Below are positions 25,712 to 35,057 of a stretch of DNA of 64,000 bases, piece by piece. The notes beneath the pieces were generated by a model that saw only the letters and a list, made by a program, of their open reading frames with translations, ran no database searches and was not told where the DNA came from. Source of the DNA: Pyramidobacter sp. YE332 (GTDB lineage: Bacteria > Synergistota > Synergistia > Synergistales > Dethiosulfovibrionaceae); the NCBI RefSeq assembly GCF_033060595.1, contig NZ_CP133038.1, positions 2,418,001 through 2,482,000 of the forward strand. Reading direction: 5' to 3'. Positions within the stretch are counted from its first letter, which is position 1; each line of letters starts with the position of its first letter. A program made the translations under genes and the position numbers.

Positions 25712-25766
25712 AAGGCAGGACAAAAAGCCACCACGGAGACACGAAAAAAAAGCATATAATTGGCAT

Positions 25767-25782
25767 TGTTCCACGTGGAACA
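25767..25782. promoter_or_regulatory. parS-like ParB binding site 2
   Basis: TGTTCCACGTGGAACA, identical to the other three sites, lies between the SirTM gene and a terminator hairpin. Confidence 0.85.
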
Positions 25783-25788
25783 TTCCAT

Positions 25789-25832
25789 ACGCAAAAAGCC
25801 TGGCGATCGAGCGACCGTCAGGCTTTTTGCGT
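25789..25832. terminator. Bidirectional terminator after the SirTM gene
   Basis: ACGCAAAAAGCCTG pairs with CAGGCTTTTTGCGT. The A- and T-tracts inside the stem ends suit termination in both directions. Confidence 0.8.
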
Positions 25833-25912
25833 GTCTTCGCCTTGTTTTCCCCGCGTTCCGCGGCGGATCCTGTCCCGTGGTCCGGGCCCCTTCAAAAAAT
25901 GCCGCCCGAGCG

Positions 25913-27252
25913 CAGGGCAATCGCTTACGAAAATCCACTCGAGGAAATTGCCATTAAGCTCACGAGAAGAAGAAAGCCGCAACGCAGAAAAGTAAGTTCA
26001 TCCCAAGAAAGCCTCCCTGCGGTAGAATACAAAGAAACACCGAAAACGCCCCAAAACACCGACAGGAGGCACGAAAATGAACCAGACATTTCTGGAACTG
26101 CTGGCAGAAATTGAAGATTTCCGCACAGGCAACGCGATCCACTATCGGCTCCAGGATATCCTTCTGGTCAGCGTGCTGGCCGTGATCTGCAACATGGATA
26201 CCTATACGGAAATGGCCATGTTTGCCGATCATCAGAAGAAATATCTGGCGCCGTTCTGCGACTTCCGCCACGGCACCCCTTCTCACGATACCTTTGGCAA
26301 GGTGTTGAGCCGCCTCGATCCCCGCGTGTTGTCCGAACGCTTCAACGCCTGGATGAGCGAGCTGTACGTCCACCTGGGCAAGTTGGCGGAGTCAAGAGGC
26401 ATGACCGTCGCCATCGACGGCAAGACCATATGCCGCAGCGGCAGTTCCGAACGGAAAGCCAGTCACGTGCTCACCGCTTTTGCCAGTCGGGCGCAGCTGG
26501 TCCTCGGTCAGATCAAGACCGACGAGAAGAGCAACGAGATCACGGCCATCCCCGAACTGCTGGATCTCTTTCAGGTCAAAGACACCGTCGTCACCATCGA
26601 CGCCATGGGGACGCAGAAGGACATCGCCGCCAAGATCATCGAAAAGGGCGGAGATTACGTCCTCGCCGTCAAAGGCAATCAGAAGAAACTGCACGACGAC
26701 ATCATCTGGCACCTGCGCAGCGAAGCGCAGGACACAAGCACAAGAGAACTCAAAGCCAAAGGACAGTATGCCAGCACCCTGGAGAAGGATCATGGGCGCA
26801 TCGAGAGAAGAGAATGTTACCTTTCCAACGACCTGAGCTGGTTCGAAGGACTTGAAGACTGGCGAGGCATCACGGGCGTCGCCTGGATCCACAACACCCG
26901 GAACGTCGATAACAAGACCAGCACTGAAGACCATTACTTCATCTACAGCCTGAAAGGAGCCCGGGCGCAAGACCTTCTGCGCATCAAGAGAGAGCACTGG
27001 GCGATCGAGAACAACTTACACTGGATGCTAGACATGGCCTTCAGGGAGGATGACTGCCGTGCGAGAGCGAAGAACGCGGCGGAAGTGATGAACATTCTGC
27101 GAAAACTCGCTTTGCAGATGCTGAAGACCTGTGAAACATGCAAATGCGGGATGAGGAGCAAGCGCAAGCTCTGCGGGCTTGGCATTCCTACGGCTCTGCA
27201 GATCCTGGGGCTGGTGCCGACGGGCTTGCTTATTTCGTAAGCGATTGCCCTG
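25913..27252 (+). mobile_element. ISAs1-family insertion sequence, intact
   Basis: The element is 1340 bp, bounded by the inverted repeat CAGGGCAATCGCTTACGAAA and flanked by a 9-bp direct repeat GCCCGAGCG (25904-25912 and 27253-27261). A duplication of 8-10 bp and a CAGGG end fit the ISAs1 family. One intact transposase gene fills it. Confidence 0.93.
26077..27240 (+). CDS. ISAs1-family transposase
   Basis: The 387-residue DDE transposase starts with the ISAs1 N-terminal domain (EIEDFRTGNAIHYRLQDIL). It continues with AIDGKTICRSG (first catalytic Asp), VVTIDAMGTQKDIAAKII (second Asp) and DYVLAVKGNQK, and reaches the acidic Glu region around IKREHWAIENNLHW. It is full length with no frameshift and its stop lies inside the right end of the element. 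ACAGGAGG precedes the ATG. Confidence 0.95.
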   Translation: MNQTFLELLAEIEDFRTGNAIHYRLQDILLVSVLAVICNMDTYTEMAMFADHQKKYLAPFCDFRHGTPSHDTFGKVLSRLDPRVLSERFNAWMSELYVHLGKLAESRGMTVAIDGKTICRSGSSERKASHVLTAFASRAQLVLGQIKTDEKSNEITAIPELLDLFQVKDTVVTIDAMGTQKDIAAKIIEKGGDYVLAVKGNQKKLHDDIIWHLRSEAQDTSTRELKAKGQYASTLEKDHGRIERRECYLSNDLSWFEGLEDWRGITGVAWIHNTRNVDNKTSTEDHYFIYSLKGARAQDLLRIKREHWAIENNLHWMLDMAFREDDCRARAKNAAEVMNILRKLALQMLKTCETCKCGMRSKRKLCGLGIPTALQILGLVPTGLLIS

Positions 27253-27400
27253 GCCCGAGCGCGCTCAACTTGCATATTTCTGGTAGAATGTAAAAAATAA
27301 GCAAAGTCCTTTCGCCCGGGGCCGCGCAGCAGAATTTTCGCGGCCCCGGGGCCGGTCGGTTTTCGTCGCGACGGCGTCCCGTTTTTTTTGAAAACGGCGG

Positions 27401-27429
27401 TTGCAAAAAAATACCGATGCGTTTATACT
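27401..27429 (+). promoter_or_regulatory. guaB promoter
   Basis: TTGCAA (27401-27406), a 17-base spacer and TATACT (27424-27429) lie 67 bases upstream of the guaB start. A second weaker extended -10, TGGTAGAAT, lies upstream near 27283. Confidence 0.65.
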
Positions 27430-27496
27430 GCGGCATAATTTCCACTCGGCACGGGAACACCCGGCGAGCGAATTCCCATCTTTCAGGAGGTTTAGA

Positions 27497-29002
27497 ATGG
27501 CAACCTACATCAACGAACCGGCGCATACTTTCAACGAATATCTTCTGATCCCCGGCTACTCGTCCAGCGAATGCCGGCCGGAAAACGTCTCGCTGCACAC
27601 CCCGCTGGTCAAGTTCAAAAAGGGCGAATCTCCCGCCATCAAGCTCTCCATCCCCATGGTCTCCGCCATCATGCAGTCCGTTTCCAACGACACCATGGGC
27701 ATCGCCCTCGCCAAAGCCGGCGGCGTGTCCTTCATCTACGGCTCGCAGTCCATCGAGAGCGAAGCCGCCATGGTCGCCAAAGTCAAAAGCCACAAAGCCG
27801 GCTTCGTCCCCAGCGACTCCAATATCCGCCCCGACGCCACGCTGGCCGACATCCTCGCCCTGAAAGAGAAGACCGGACATTCCACCGTCGCCGTCACCGA
27901 CGACGGCACCGCCAACGGCAAACTCGTGGGCATCGTTTCCAGCCGCGATTACCGCGTCAGCCGCATGGACCCCGCCGACAAAGTGTCCGGCTTCATGACC
28001 CCTCTCGCCCGCCTCATCACCGCCCCCGACGGCACCTCGCTGAGCGAGGCCAACGACATCATCTGGGACAAAAAACTCAACTCGCTGCCCATCGTCGCCA
28101 AGGACGGCCGCCTCACCGCCTTCGTGTTCCGCAAGGACTACTCCGAGCACAAGGAGAACCCCAACGAACTGCTCGACGACCACAAGCGCTACGTCGTCGG
28201 CGCGGGCATCAACTCCCGCGACTACAAGGAGCGCGTGCCGGCGCTGGTCAAGGCCGGAGCCGACGTGCTCTGCATCGACTCGTCCGAAGGTTTTTCCGAG
28301 TGGCAGAAACTGACGCTGGAATGGATCCGCAAAGAGTACGGCGACACCGTCAAGGTCGGCGCCGGCAACGTCGTCGACCGAGAAGGCTTCCTCTTCCTCG
28401 CCGAGTGCGGCGCCGATTTCGTCAAAGTCGGCATCGGCGGCGGCTCCATCTGCATCACCCGCGAGACCAAGGGCATCGGCCGCGGCCAGGCCACGTCCGT
28501 CATCGAAGTCTGTCAGGCCCGCGACGAATATTACCGCAAGACCGGCGTCTACATCCCCGTCTGCTCCGACGGCGGCATCGTCTACGACCACCACATCACG
28601 CTCGCCCTCGCCATGGGCGCCGACTTCGTCATGCTCGGCCGCTACTTCGCCCGCTTCGACGAAAGTCCCTCGGAAAAACTGCTCGTCGGCGGCACCTTCG
28701 TCAAGGAATACTGGGGCGAAGGCTCCAACCGCGCCCGCAACTGGCAGCGCTACGACCTCGGCGGCGCCGGCAAGCTCTCCTTCGAGGAAGGCGTGGACAG
28801 CTACGTGCCCTACGCCGGCCCGCTCAAGGAGAACGTGGAGCGCACCTGCCTGAAGATCAAGTCCACGATGTGCAACTGCGGCGCCGTCACCATCGCCGAG
28901 CTCCAGAAAAAAGCCAAGCTCACCCTCGTCAGCGCCACCAGCATCGTCGAAGGCGGCGCGCACGACGTGATCCGCAAGGAGAAGACCGCCACGGAAAAAT
29001 AG
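27497..29002 (+). CDS. guaB: IMP dehydrogenase
   Basis: This cytoplasmic enzyme oxidises IMP to XMP with NAD, the committed step to GMP. The 501-residue protein has the (beta/alpha)8 barrel interrupted by a CBS pair (about 95-230, [12 protein letters not shown]). The catalytic Cys is in [20 protein letters not shown], followed by the flap region containing [20 protein letters not shown] lies six bases before ATG 27497. It is monocistronic, with its own promoter, and a dispersed repeat plus terminator follow. The [10 protein letters not shown] variant is typical of one IMPDH subgroup. Confidence 0.95.
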   Translation: MATYINEPAHTFNEYLLIPGYSSSECRPENVSLHTPLVKFKKGESPAIKLSIPMVSAIMQSVSNDTMGIALAKAGGVSFIYGSQSIESEAAMVAKVKSHKAGFVPSDSNIRPDATLADILALKEKTGHSTVAVTDDGTANGKLVGIVSSRDYRVSRMDPADKVSGFMTPLARLITAPDGTSLSEANDIIWDKKLNSLPIVAKDGRLTAFVFRKDYSEHKENPNELLDDHKRYVVGAGINSRDYKERVPALVKAGADVLCIDSSEGFSEWQKLTLEWIRKEYGDTVKVGAGNVVDREGFLFLAECGADFVKVGIGGGSICITRETKGIGRGQATSVIEVCQARDEYYRKTGVYIPVCSDGGIVYDHHITLALAMGADFVMLGRYFARFDESPSEKLLVGGTFVKEYWGEGSNRARNWQRYDLGGAGKLSFEEGVDSYVPYAGPLKENVERTCLKIKSTMCNCGAVTIAELQKKAKLTLVSATSIVEGGAHDVIRKEKTATEK

Positions 29003-29030
29003 CTTCAACGGAAAACGCCCGCGCAAACGA

Positions 29031-29126
29031 CTCATACAATTTCTCAATTAAAATGCCGAATACAGAGGCGCTGCGGACGAAATTCACAAAAACTATGCTG
29101 ATACTTTCATCAAGAATCAGTATGAC
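29031..29126 (-). repeat. Dispersed inverted-repeat element, copy A
   Basis: The 96-bp element begins CTCATACAATTTCTCAATT and its opposite end, read in reverse complement, begins GTCATACTGATTCTTGATG. These are imperfect terminal inverted repeats. It shares TTTTAATTGAGAAAT and TGTGAAT blocks with copies B and D and GATTCTTGAT with copy C. It lies between guaB and its terminator. Confidence 0.65.
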
Positions 29127-29138
29127 AATGAAACGGCA

Positions 29139-29190
29139 AGCCGCCGCGCGGGATCTTAAAATTCCCGCACGGCGGCTCGTTTTCATTTTT
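29139..29190 (+). terminator. Terminator of guaB
   Basis: AGCCGCCGCGCGGGA pairs with TCCCGCACGGCGGCT and is followed by CGTTTTCATTTTT. Confidence 0.75.
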
Positions 29191-29974
29191 CGGGGATTTC
29201 TTCCGGCTCCTTCACGTTTTCATCGCGCTCCCCCGCCGACGCGTCCGACGCTGATCCGCCGCGCAGGCTTTCGGCGCTGACGGGGAAGTCGAAGGCGGTC
29301 GTCGGGCAGGGTTCGTCTTTCAGCGTGAAGTGCCACCACTCGCCGGAAATGGCGCGGAAGCCGCGCTTCGTCATGGCGTCGCGCAGCAGGCGGCGGTTGG
29401 CGCGCTGCCGCTTCGTCAGCGCCGGCGTGCCGTCGAAGCGCGAGATCTCGCCGAAGAAGTCGAACGGGCTGCCCATATCGGCATCGCGCCCGGAGCTCAT
29501 CTCGAACAGCGTCACGTCGACGGTGCTGCCGCGGCAGTGCGCGGATCGGGCGCTGACGTAGCCTTTTTCGAAGATCTGGCTCTTGTCCAGCGCCGGATAG
29601 AACCAAGGCTTCATCGAGTCGTCTCCGGCGTCCCGAGCCCAGCGCACGAAATGGTCGACGGCGCGCTGGGGGCGGTAAGCGTCGTAGATCTTGAGCCGGT
29701 AACCTTGACGGATCAGGTCGTCGCTGACGTTTTTCAGCGCCTCGGCGGCCTCGCGGGTGAGCAGCGCGCAGGGCTGCTCGTAGCCGTCGATGCGGCGCCC
29801 CACGAAGTTGAAGGTCGTGGCGTAGCGGATCTCCTGGATCACGTCGGGAACGGCCTCGGCCACCAGCACAAAGCCGGAAGCGTCCCGCGACGGTTCGGCG
29901 GCCGCCGGACATCCCGGGACGAACGCCAGCAGCACGATGCAGCACAGCGCGACGGCGCGTCTTTTCATGTTCAT
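29183..29974 (-). CDS. D-alanyl-D-alanine dipeptidase, VanX family
   Basis: The protein hydrolyses D-Ala-D-Ala-type dipeptides in VanX/DdpX relatives. It has 263 residues, an N-terminal signal (CCIVLLAFVPGCPAAA, a weak lipobox) suggesting export, the zinc motif SAHCRGSTVD and the catalytic/zinc EWWHF. Its location outside the cytoplasm favours a role in peptidoglycan fragment recycling rather than glycopeptide resistance, as no vanH or vanA neighbour exists. The C-terminus is a charged Glu/Ser-rich tail. I start at ATG 29974, following GGAAGG. Confidence 0.85.
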   Translation of the reverse strand: MNMKRRAVALCCIVLLAFVPGCPAAAEPSRDASGFVLVAEAVPDVIQEIRYATTFNFVGRRIDGYEQPCALLTREAAEALKNVSDDLIRQGYRLKIYDAYRPQRAVDHFVRWARDAGDDSMKPWFYPALDKSQIFEKGYVSARSAHCRGSTVDVTLFEMSSGRDADMGSPFDFFGEISRFDGTPALTKRQRANRRLLRDAMTKRGFRAISGEWWHFTLKDEPCPTTAFDFPVSAESLRGGSASDASAGERDENVKEPEEIPEK

Positions 29975-30234
29975 GGTGTATCGCCTTCCTTTCCTCGCTC
30001 GGCGCCGTATCACGGCGCCGAGCTTTATTATACCGCGGCCGGAAAGCCGCGTCGGACGGCCGGAGAAACATCACAAAATGAGAATAAAGAGATTGATTAT
30101 TCCTGACTTTATATTCACGACGGCAGAACCGTCCGCAGACTGAGGGAATTCCGTCCGCGTCCTCGCGTCTCCCCTCCCCTGCGAACGCCGTCCGATCATT
30201 TTTTTCGCCGCCGTTGGACGTCCGCCCTCCGCCC

Positions 30235-30316
30235 TTGTAAATCGTTGCCGATACCATATAATAAGCGGCAAACGGAATCCCCTCGAAAGGATCGAACGCC
30301 GTGAGGGGATTTTTCT
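30235..30316 (+). promoter_or_regulatory. feo promoter and leader hairpin (possible attenuator)
   Basis: TTGTAA (30235-30240), a 16-base spacer and TATAAT (30257-30262) make a good promoter. About 17 bases beyond the -10, AATCCCCTC (30279) pairs with GAGGGGATT and is followed by TTTCTTT, the form of an intrinsic terminator before the feoAB start at 30343. It could attenuate feoAB, or end a transcript from further upstream. Confidence 0.55.
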
Positions 30317-30342
30317 TTAATAGGGGGCAGGGGGAATCTTTC

Positions 30343-32700
30343 ATGACCTTGGACGAACTGAAAATCGGCCAGTCGGCGGTCGTCGTTTCCGTGGGCGGCG
30401 CGGGGGCGCTGCGCCAGCATTTTCTCGACATGGGGGTTATTCCCGGCGCGCGGGTGAGCGTCACCCAGTTCGCGCCCATGGGCGACCCAATGGAACTGAT
30501 GATCCACGATTACGAGCTCACGCTTCGTCTCGCCGACGCGGCGCGGATCCAGATCCGCGGGCTGACCGAAGCGGAACGGAACGGCGGCGAAACGCCCGCG
30601 CCCGGCCGCAAAGAGCCGGAGCACCCCGGCCTTGGCGAAGGCGGACGCTATCACGCGAAGGCCGACGAACACCCGCTGTCCGAGGGCGCAGCGCTGACTT
30701 TTGCGTTGGCCGGCAACCAGAACAGCGGCAAGACGACGCTGTTCAACCGGCTCACGGGAGCCAACCAGCACGTGGGCAATTTTCCCGGCGTCACGGTCGA
30801 CCGCAAGGACGGCGTGATCAAAGGGCATCCTGGCACGCGGGTCACGGATCTGCCGGGCATTTACTCGCTCTCCCCCTATTCCAGCGAAGAGATCGTCTCG
30901 CGCCGCTTTATCCTTGACGAACACCCCGCCGGCATCATCAATATCGTCGACGCCACCAGCATCGAACGCAGTCTGTATCTGACCATGCAGCTGCTGGAGC
31001 TGAACGTGCCCATGGTGCTGGCGCTGAACATGATGGACGAGGTGCGCGGCAACGGCGGTTCGATCCGTATCAACGAACTCGAGGCGGAATTGGGCATTCC
31101 CGTGGTGCCGATCTCGGCGTCCAAAGGCGAGGGACTCCGCGAACTGGTGGATCACGCCGTGCACGTGGCGAAGTATCAGGAGCGCCCCGGCCGTCAGGAC
31201 TTCTGCGACCGCAACGAAGACGGCGGCGCCGTGCACCGCTGCATCCACGGCATTATGCATCTGATCGAGGATCACGCCCGCGACGCGGGCCTCCCCGTGC
31301 GTTTCGCCGCCAGCAAGCTGATCGAAGGCGACCGGTTCGTGCTGGAAGCGCTGCATCTGACGGAGAACGAGAAGGAGATGCTCGAGCGCATCGTCGCGCA
31401 GATGGAACGGGAGCGCGGCCTCGACCGCGCCGCCGCCATCGCCGACATGCGCTTTGACTTTATCCGCAAGCTCTGCCGGCGCACGGTCGTGAAGCCGCGG
31501 CAGAGCAAAGAGCGCGAGCGCAGCCGCCGCATCGACCGCCTTCTGACCGGGCGCTTCACGGCCATTCCCGCTTTCGCCGCCATCATGGGCACCGTGTTCT
31601 GGCTGACGTTCAACGTCGTCGGCGCCTGGCTGCAGGACTTTCTCGAACAGGGCATCGGCGCGCTGACCGCAGAGGTCTCAGCGCTGCTGGCGTCGCTGGA
31701 TGTCAATCCGGCCGTTCGCTCGCTGGTGGTCGACGGCGTTTTCGGCGGCGTGGGCAGCGTCGTCAGTTTCGTGCCGATCATCGTCGTGCTGTTTTTCTTC
31801 CTGTCCATGCTGGAGGACAGCGGTTACATGGCGCGCGTGGCGTTTGTCATGGATCATCTGCTGCGCCGCATCGGCCTGTCGGGACGCAGCATCGTGCCGA
31901 TGCTGATCGGCTTCGGCTGCACGGTGCCGGCCGTCATGGCCAGCCGCACGCTGCCGTCGGAGCGCGACCGGCGCATGACCGTCATGCTGACGCCGTTCAT
32001 GAGCTGTTCGGCCAAGCTGCCGATCTACGGTTTCTTCACGGCGGCGTTCTTCCCGCGGCACAGCGGCCTGATCATGATCGGGCTGTACGCGCTCGGCATC
32101 GTCATCGCCGTCCTCGCCGCTCTGCTGAGCAAGAACACGGTCTTCAAGGGCGAGGCGGTGCCCTTCGTGCTGGAGCTGCCCAACTACCGCCTGCCCGCTC
32201 TGAAGAACGTGCTGCGGCTGATGTGGGACAAAGCGAAGGACTTCCTGCAGCGCGCTTTCACGATCATCTTCATGGCCACGATCGCGATCTGGTTCCTGCA
32301 AACGTTCGACTTTCATCTGAACGCGGTCGCCGATTCGCAGGACAGCATGCTCGCCTCCGTCTCCGGCTTCGTCGCGCCGCTGTTCGCGCCGCTGGGCTTC
32401 GGCGACTGGCGCGTGTCCGCGGCGCTGGTGACGGGCTTCATCGCCAAGGAGAGCGTCGTCGCCACGCTGACGGTCATGCTCGGCAGCACGGAGCGTCTGC
32501 TGGCGCTGATCTCGCCGCTCTCGGCCGCGGCGCTGCTGGTGTTCTGCCTGCTTTATACGCCCTGCGTGGCCGCCGTCGCCGCGATCAGGCGCGAACTGGG
32601 CGGACGCTGGGCAGCCGGCATCGTCGTCGGCCAGTGCGCCGCGGCGTGGCTGTGCGCTTACGCCGTCAGGCTGGCCGGCGCGCTGCTGGGGTGGGCGTGA
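30343..32700 (+). CDS. feoB: Ferrous iron transporter, FeoA-FeoB fusion
   Basis: This is the GTP-dependent inner-membrane Fe(II) importer. The 785-residue protein starts with a FeoA SH3-like domain (about 1-78, MTLDELKIGQSAVVVSVGG). A charged linker follows, then a G domain with G1 GNQNSGKTT, G3 DLPG and G4 NMMD. The FeoB membrane domain has two Gate motifs (MLIGFGCTVPAVMASRTL and VTGFIAKESVVATL). FeoA is usually a separate protein; fusions are known in some anaerobes. The following gene overlaps its stop. Confidence 0.95.
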   Translation: MTLDELKIGQSAVVVSVGGAGALRQHFLDMGVIPGARVSVTQFAPMGDPMELMIHDYELTLRLADAARIQIRGLTEAERNGGETPAPGRKEPEHPGLGEGGRYHAKADEHPLSEGAALTFALAGNQNSGKTTLFNRLTGANQHVGNFPGVTVDRKDGVIKGHPGTRVTDLPGIYSLSPYSSEEIVSRRFILDEHPAGIINIVDATSIERSLYLTMQLLELNVPMVLALNMMDEVRGNGGSIRINELEAELGIPVVPISASKGEGLRELVDHAVHVAKYQERPGRQDFCDRNEDGGAVHRCIHGIMHLIEDHARDAGLPVRFAASKLIEGDRFVLEALHLTENEKEMLERIVAQMERERGLDRAAAIADMRFDFIRKLCRRTVVKPRQSKERERSRRIDRLLTGRFTAIPAFAAIMGTVFWLTFNVVGAWLQDFLEQGIGALTAEVSALLASLDVNPAVRSLVVDGVFGGVGSVVSFVPIIVVLFFFLSMLEDSGYMARVAFVMDHLLRRIGLSGRSIVPMLIGFGCTVPAVMASRTLPSERDRRMTVMLTPFMSCSAKLPIYGFFTAAFFPRHSGLIMIGLYALGIVIAVLAALLSKNTVFKGEAVPFVLELPNYRLPALKNVLRLMWDKAKDFLQRAFTIIFMATIAIWFLQTFDFHLNAVADSQDSMLASVSGFVAPLFAPLGFGDWRVSAALVTGFIAKESVVATLTVMLGSTERLLALISPLSAAALLVFCLLYTPCVAAVAAIRRELGGRWAAGIVVGQCAAAWLCAYAVRLAGALLGWA

Positions 32701-32846
32701 TGAACGCCGCCAGCTGGCTGACGCTCGGCGTTATCGGCGCCGCCGTCTTCCTTGCCCTGCGAACCCGGCGGCGTTCCGGCGATTGCGGCAGCTGCCGCGG
32801 TTGCGACGGCTGCCGGCCGCAGGACAAAAAACGGCCGGAGCGATAA
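32700..32846 (+). CDS. FeoB-associated Cys-rich membrane protein
   Basis: This 48-residue product has one membrane helix (TLGVIGAAVFLALRT) and a short cytoplasmic tail with four cysteines (CGSCRGCDGC). That matches the small FeoB-associated family found downstream of feoB in many anaerobes, a likely FeoC substitute. The ATG overlaps the feoB stop by one base (TGATG), so the two are coupled. Confidence 0.85.
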   Translation: MNAASWLTLGVIGAAVFLALRTRRRSGDCGSCRGCDGCRPQDKKRPER

Positions 32847-32928
32847 AAAAACATCCTTCGGCGGCAAGGTATCGGCTATAATCGAACCGCTTCAGGTTTG
32901 AACATCTTCGGCAAAGGAGCTGTTATTG

Positions 32929-33642
32929 ATGAAAGACCGGGCAAAAGTGATCTGCCACATGATGACGACCATCGACGGCAAGATCGACGTCGAGTTCGAG
33001 CCGAGCGCCGACTACGACAAGGTCGGCGATGAATACGACCGCCTGCTGCTCAGCTACGGCCAGGCTTACGGGCTGGGACGCACGACCTGCCAGAGCGGGC
33101 TTGAAGTCGATCTTTCCAAGACTGAAGTCGACCTTTCCAAGTACAAAGGCGTGCCGGTGACGTACGAGGACACGGCGTACCGCTATCCCGAGGGCACGAT
33201 CATCTGCGTCGCCTTCGACCGTTGGGGTAAGCTGAGGTGGCCGAGCAACGTCATGGACTACGCCGGGCGCCGCATGCCCATCGTCGAGGTGATCACCGAA
33301 AAATGCGCGCCCGAGTTCCTCGCCTATCTGAACGATCTGCAGATGCCCTACATCGTCGCCGGCAAAGACGATCTCGACCTCGAACTGTTTTTGCAAAAGA
33401 TCAAGTCGCTCTGCGGCGTCGAAACGTTCGTCATCGGCGGCGGTTCGCAGATCAACGGCGAGTTCATCCGCCGCGGGCTCGCCGACGAGATCAGCATCGT
33501 CGTCGCTCCCGCCGTGGACGGCACGCGCGGCGCCCTGACCATGGCCGGCACGGACGACCTGACGGGATTCCCGCAATATTACCATCTCAAGGACGTGCAG
33601 AAACTCCCCTGCGACGGCCTGCTGATCCGCTGGAGCAAATAA
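32929..33642 (+). CDS. RibD C-terminal domain (DHFR-like) reductase
   Basis: The 237-residue protein has the DHFR-like fold of the RibD reductase domain: MTTIDGKIDVEFEPSAD at the N-terminus, YGLGRTTCQSG, ETFVIGGGSQINGEFIRRGL and DEISIVVAPAVDGT. No deaminase domain is attached and no riboflavin genes are near, so it is probably an NADPH-dependent reductase of unknown substrate. AAAGGAG precedes ATG 32929 by nine bases, and a terminator follows. Confidence 0.85.
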   Translation: MKDRAKVICHMMTTIDGKIDVEFEPSADYDKVGDEYDRLLLSYGQAYGLGRTTCQSGLEVDLSKTEVDLSKYKGVPVTYEDTAYRYPEGTIICVAFDRWGKLRWPSNVMDYAGRRMPIVEVITEKCAPEFLAYLNDLQMPYIVAGKDDLDLELFLQKIKSLCGVETFVIGGGSQINGEFIRRGLADEISIVVAPAVDGTRGALTMAGTDDLTGFPQYYHLKDVQKLPCDGLLIRWSK

Positions 33643-33667
33643 ACGGAGACTTTCCAAAAGACGAAAA

Positions 33668-33715
33668 AGCGTTCGCCGGTCGATGAGATTCGACTCATCG
33701 ACCGGCGAATGTTTT
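33668..33715 (+). terminator. Terminator of the RibD-like gene
   Basis: TTCGCCGGTCGATGAG pairs with CTCATCGACCGGCGAA, then TGTTTTCATT. A parS-like site follows four bases later. Confidence 0.8.
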
Positions 33716-33718
33716 CAT

Positions 33719-33734
33719 TGTTCCACGTGGAACA
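33719..33734. promoter_or_regulatory. parS-like ParB binding site 3
   Basis: TGTTCCACGTGGAACA lies between the convergent RibD-like and D-serine dehydratase-like genes, next to a terminator as at sites 1 and 2. Confidence 0.85.
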
Positions 33735-33844
33735 TTATCCTCAAGAAACAGTCTTCGATCCAGACTCTGACGCGCATCAGCGCCTCTTCATTTTTGCCGT
33801 TTCCAAAAAGACTTCTGCCGAAGAACGGCTCCGCCGCTCCGCTT

Positions 33845-34954
33845 CTATTGCAGTTTGCCGCGCGCGCTCACGGGCAGACGGTCGATCACCTCGTCGCCGC
33901 TGACCAGGTAGGCATATTCATACAGATTGCACACAGGACAAATGTGCACGGGGATGACGCGCACGCGGTCGCCGACGCGCACCTTTTCGCGGAACGCCGC
34001 GTCGTTGACGATGGCGTGTTCGTCGAAGACTTTGTCGATGTGCACGCCGGGATGCTCGAGCAGCGTGCCGTGTCCCGGCGTGGCGCAGACGCCTTCGCTG
34101 CGGCGCTGCATGGTCAGTCCCTTGGCGCCGACGTCGAGAATGACGCGCTCCGCCGTGGGGCGGCTGATCACGGTCGCCAGCACGGTGGCGGCGCAGCGCG
34201 CCAGCGTGCCGATGGCGTGCCCCTGCGAGGCGTCCATGAAGATGAACGTGCCGGGGCGCAGTTCGGTGATGCCGCCGAGGATCGGCACTTCGTTCATAAA
34301 AGTCGGCGTGGCCCCGTAACTGACGGTCTCGCAGGGCATGCCGGCCGCCGCGGCGAGGCGGGCGAAGCGCAGCGTGCGCTCCTGCGCGCCGACGGCGATA
34401 CGGATCAGTTCCTCGCGGTCTTTGGCGCCATAACTGTTGCCGTCGTGCGAAAAGATCCCCTTGAACCGCACCGCAGGATAGCGGCGGATCTCCTCCAGCA
34501 AAGCGGCGAAATCGCTTTCCTCGACGACGCCCGAGCGTCCCTCGCCCACTTCGATCTCGATCAGCACTTCGGCGGGACGGTCGGCGCCGGCGAAAACTTT
34601 TTGGATGCCGGGCAGCGTCTCGGGACTGTCGACGCCGAAGCCGACTTTCACGCCGCGCTGCGCCAGGGCGCGGATGCGCTCCCATTTCCGCGCGCCGACG
34701 ATTTCGTTGGCGATGAAGATATCGTCCAGCCCCGCGGCGGCCATGGCTTCGGCTTCGCCGACTTTGGCCACGGCGATGCCGCTCGCGCCCATTTCCACCT
34801 GCAGGCGCGCCACGGCGGGCATCTTGTGCGTTTTTGTGTGCGGGCGCAGCCTGACGCCGTGGCAGGCGGCGTAATCAAGCATGAACCGCATGTTGTCCCG
34901 CATGATCTCGCGATCAATCAGCAGCGACGGCGTATCGAGTGCGGCGATTTTCAC
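33845..34954 (-). CDS. D-serine dehydratase / D-threonine aldolase family PLP enzyme
   Basis: This fold-type III PLP enzyme is related to alanine racemase. The 369-residue protein has the PLP lysine in RPHTKTHKMP (K41), the phosphate-binding area near GATPTFMN, and a C-terminal metal site HICPVCN. His-x-Cys is the zinc pair of eukaryotic-type D-serine dehydratase, whereas D-threonine aldolases have His-x-Asp, so I lean to D-serine or another D-hydroxy-amino acid. I start at GTG 34954, eight bases after AAGGAGG. It fits an amino-acid-fermenting host. Confidence 0.85.
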   Translation of the reverse strand: MKIAALDTPSLLIDREIMRDNMRFMLDYAACHGVRLRPHTKTHKMPAVARLQVEMGASGIAVAKVGEAEAMAAAGLDDIFIANEIVGARKWERIRALAQRGVKVGFGVDSPETLPGIQKVFAGADRPAEVLIEIEVGEGRSGVVEESDFAALLEEIRRYPAVRFKGIFSHDGNSYGAKDREELIRIAVGAQERTLRFARLAAAAGMPCETVSYGATPTFMNEVPILGGITELRPGTFIFMDASQGHAIGTLARCAATVLATVISRPTAERVILDVGAKGLTMQRRSEGVCATPGHGTLLEHPGVHIDKVFDEHAIVNDAAFREKVRVGDRVRVIPVHICPVCNLYEYAYLVSGDEVIDRLPVSARGKLQ

Positions 34955-35057
34955 GTTTTTCTCCTCCTTGGGGTGATACAATAATGACGTTTCCGCACAT
35001 AATCTACAAAAAATTCCGGCGTTTTTCAAGCGCCGAAAATCCACGGAGGCACGCGGC

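Noticed and set aside
27230-29047. Minus-strand frame of 605 codons opposite guaB
   Set aside because: It is antisense to a complete IMP dehydrogenase gene.
31140-31175. Further parS sites at other CACGTG hexamers (for example 31160, 51181, 54190)
   Set aside because: Only the CACGTG core is present there; the outer bases do not match the palindrome.
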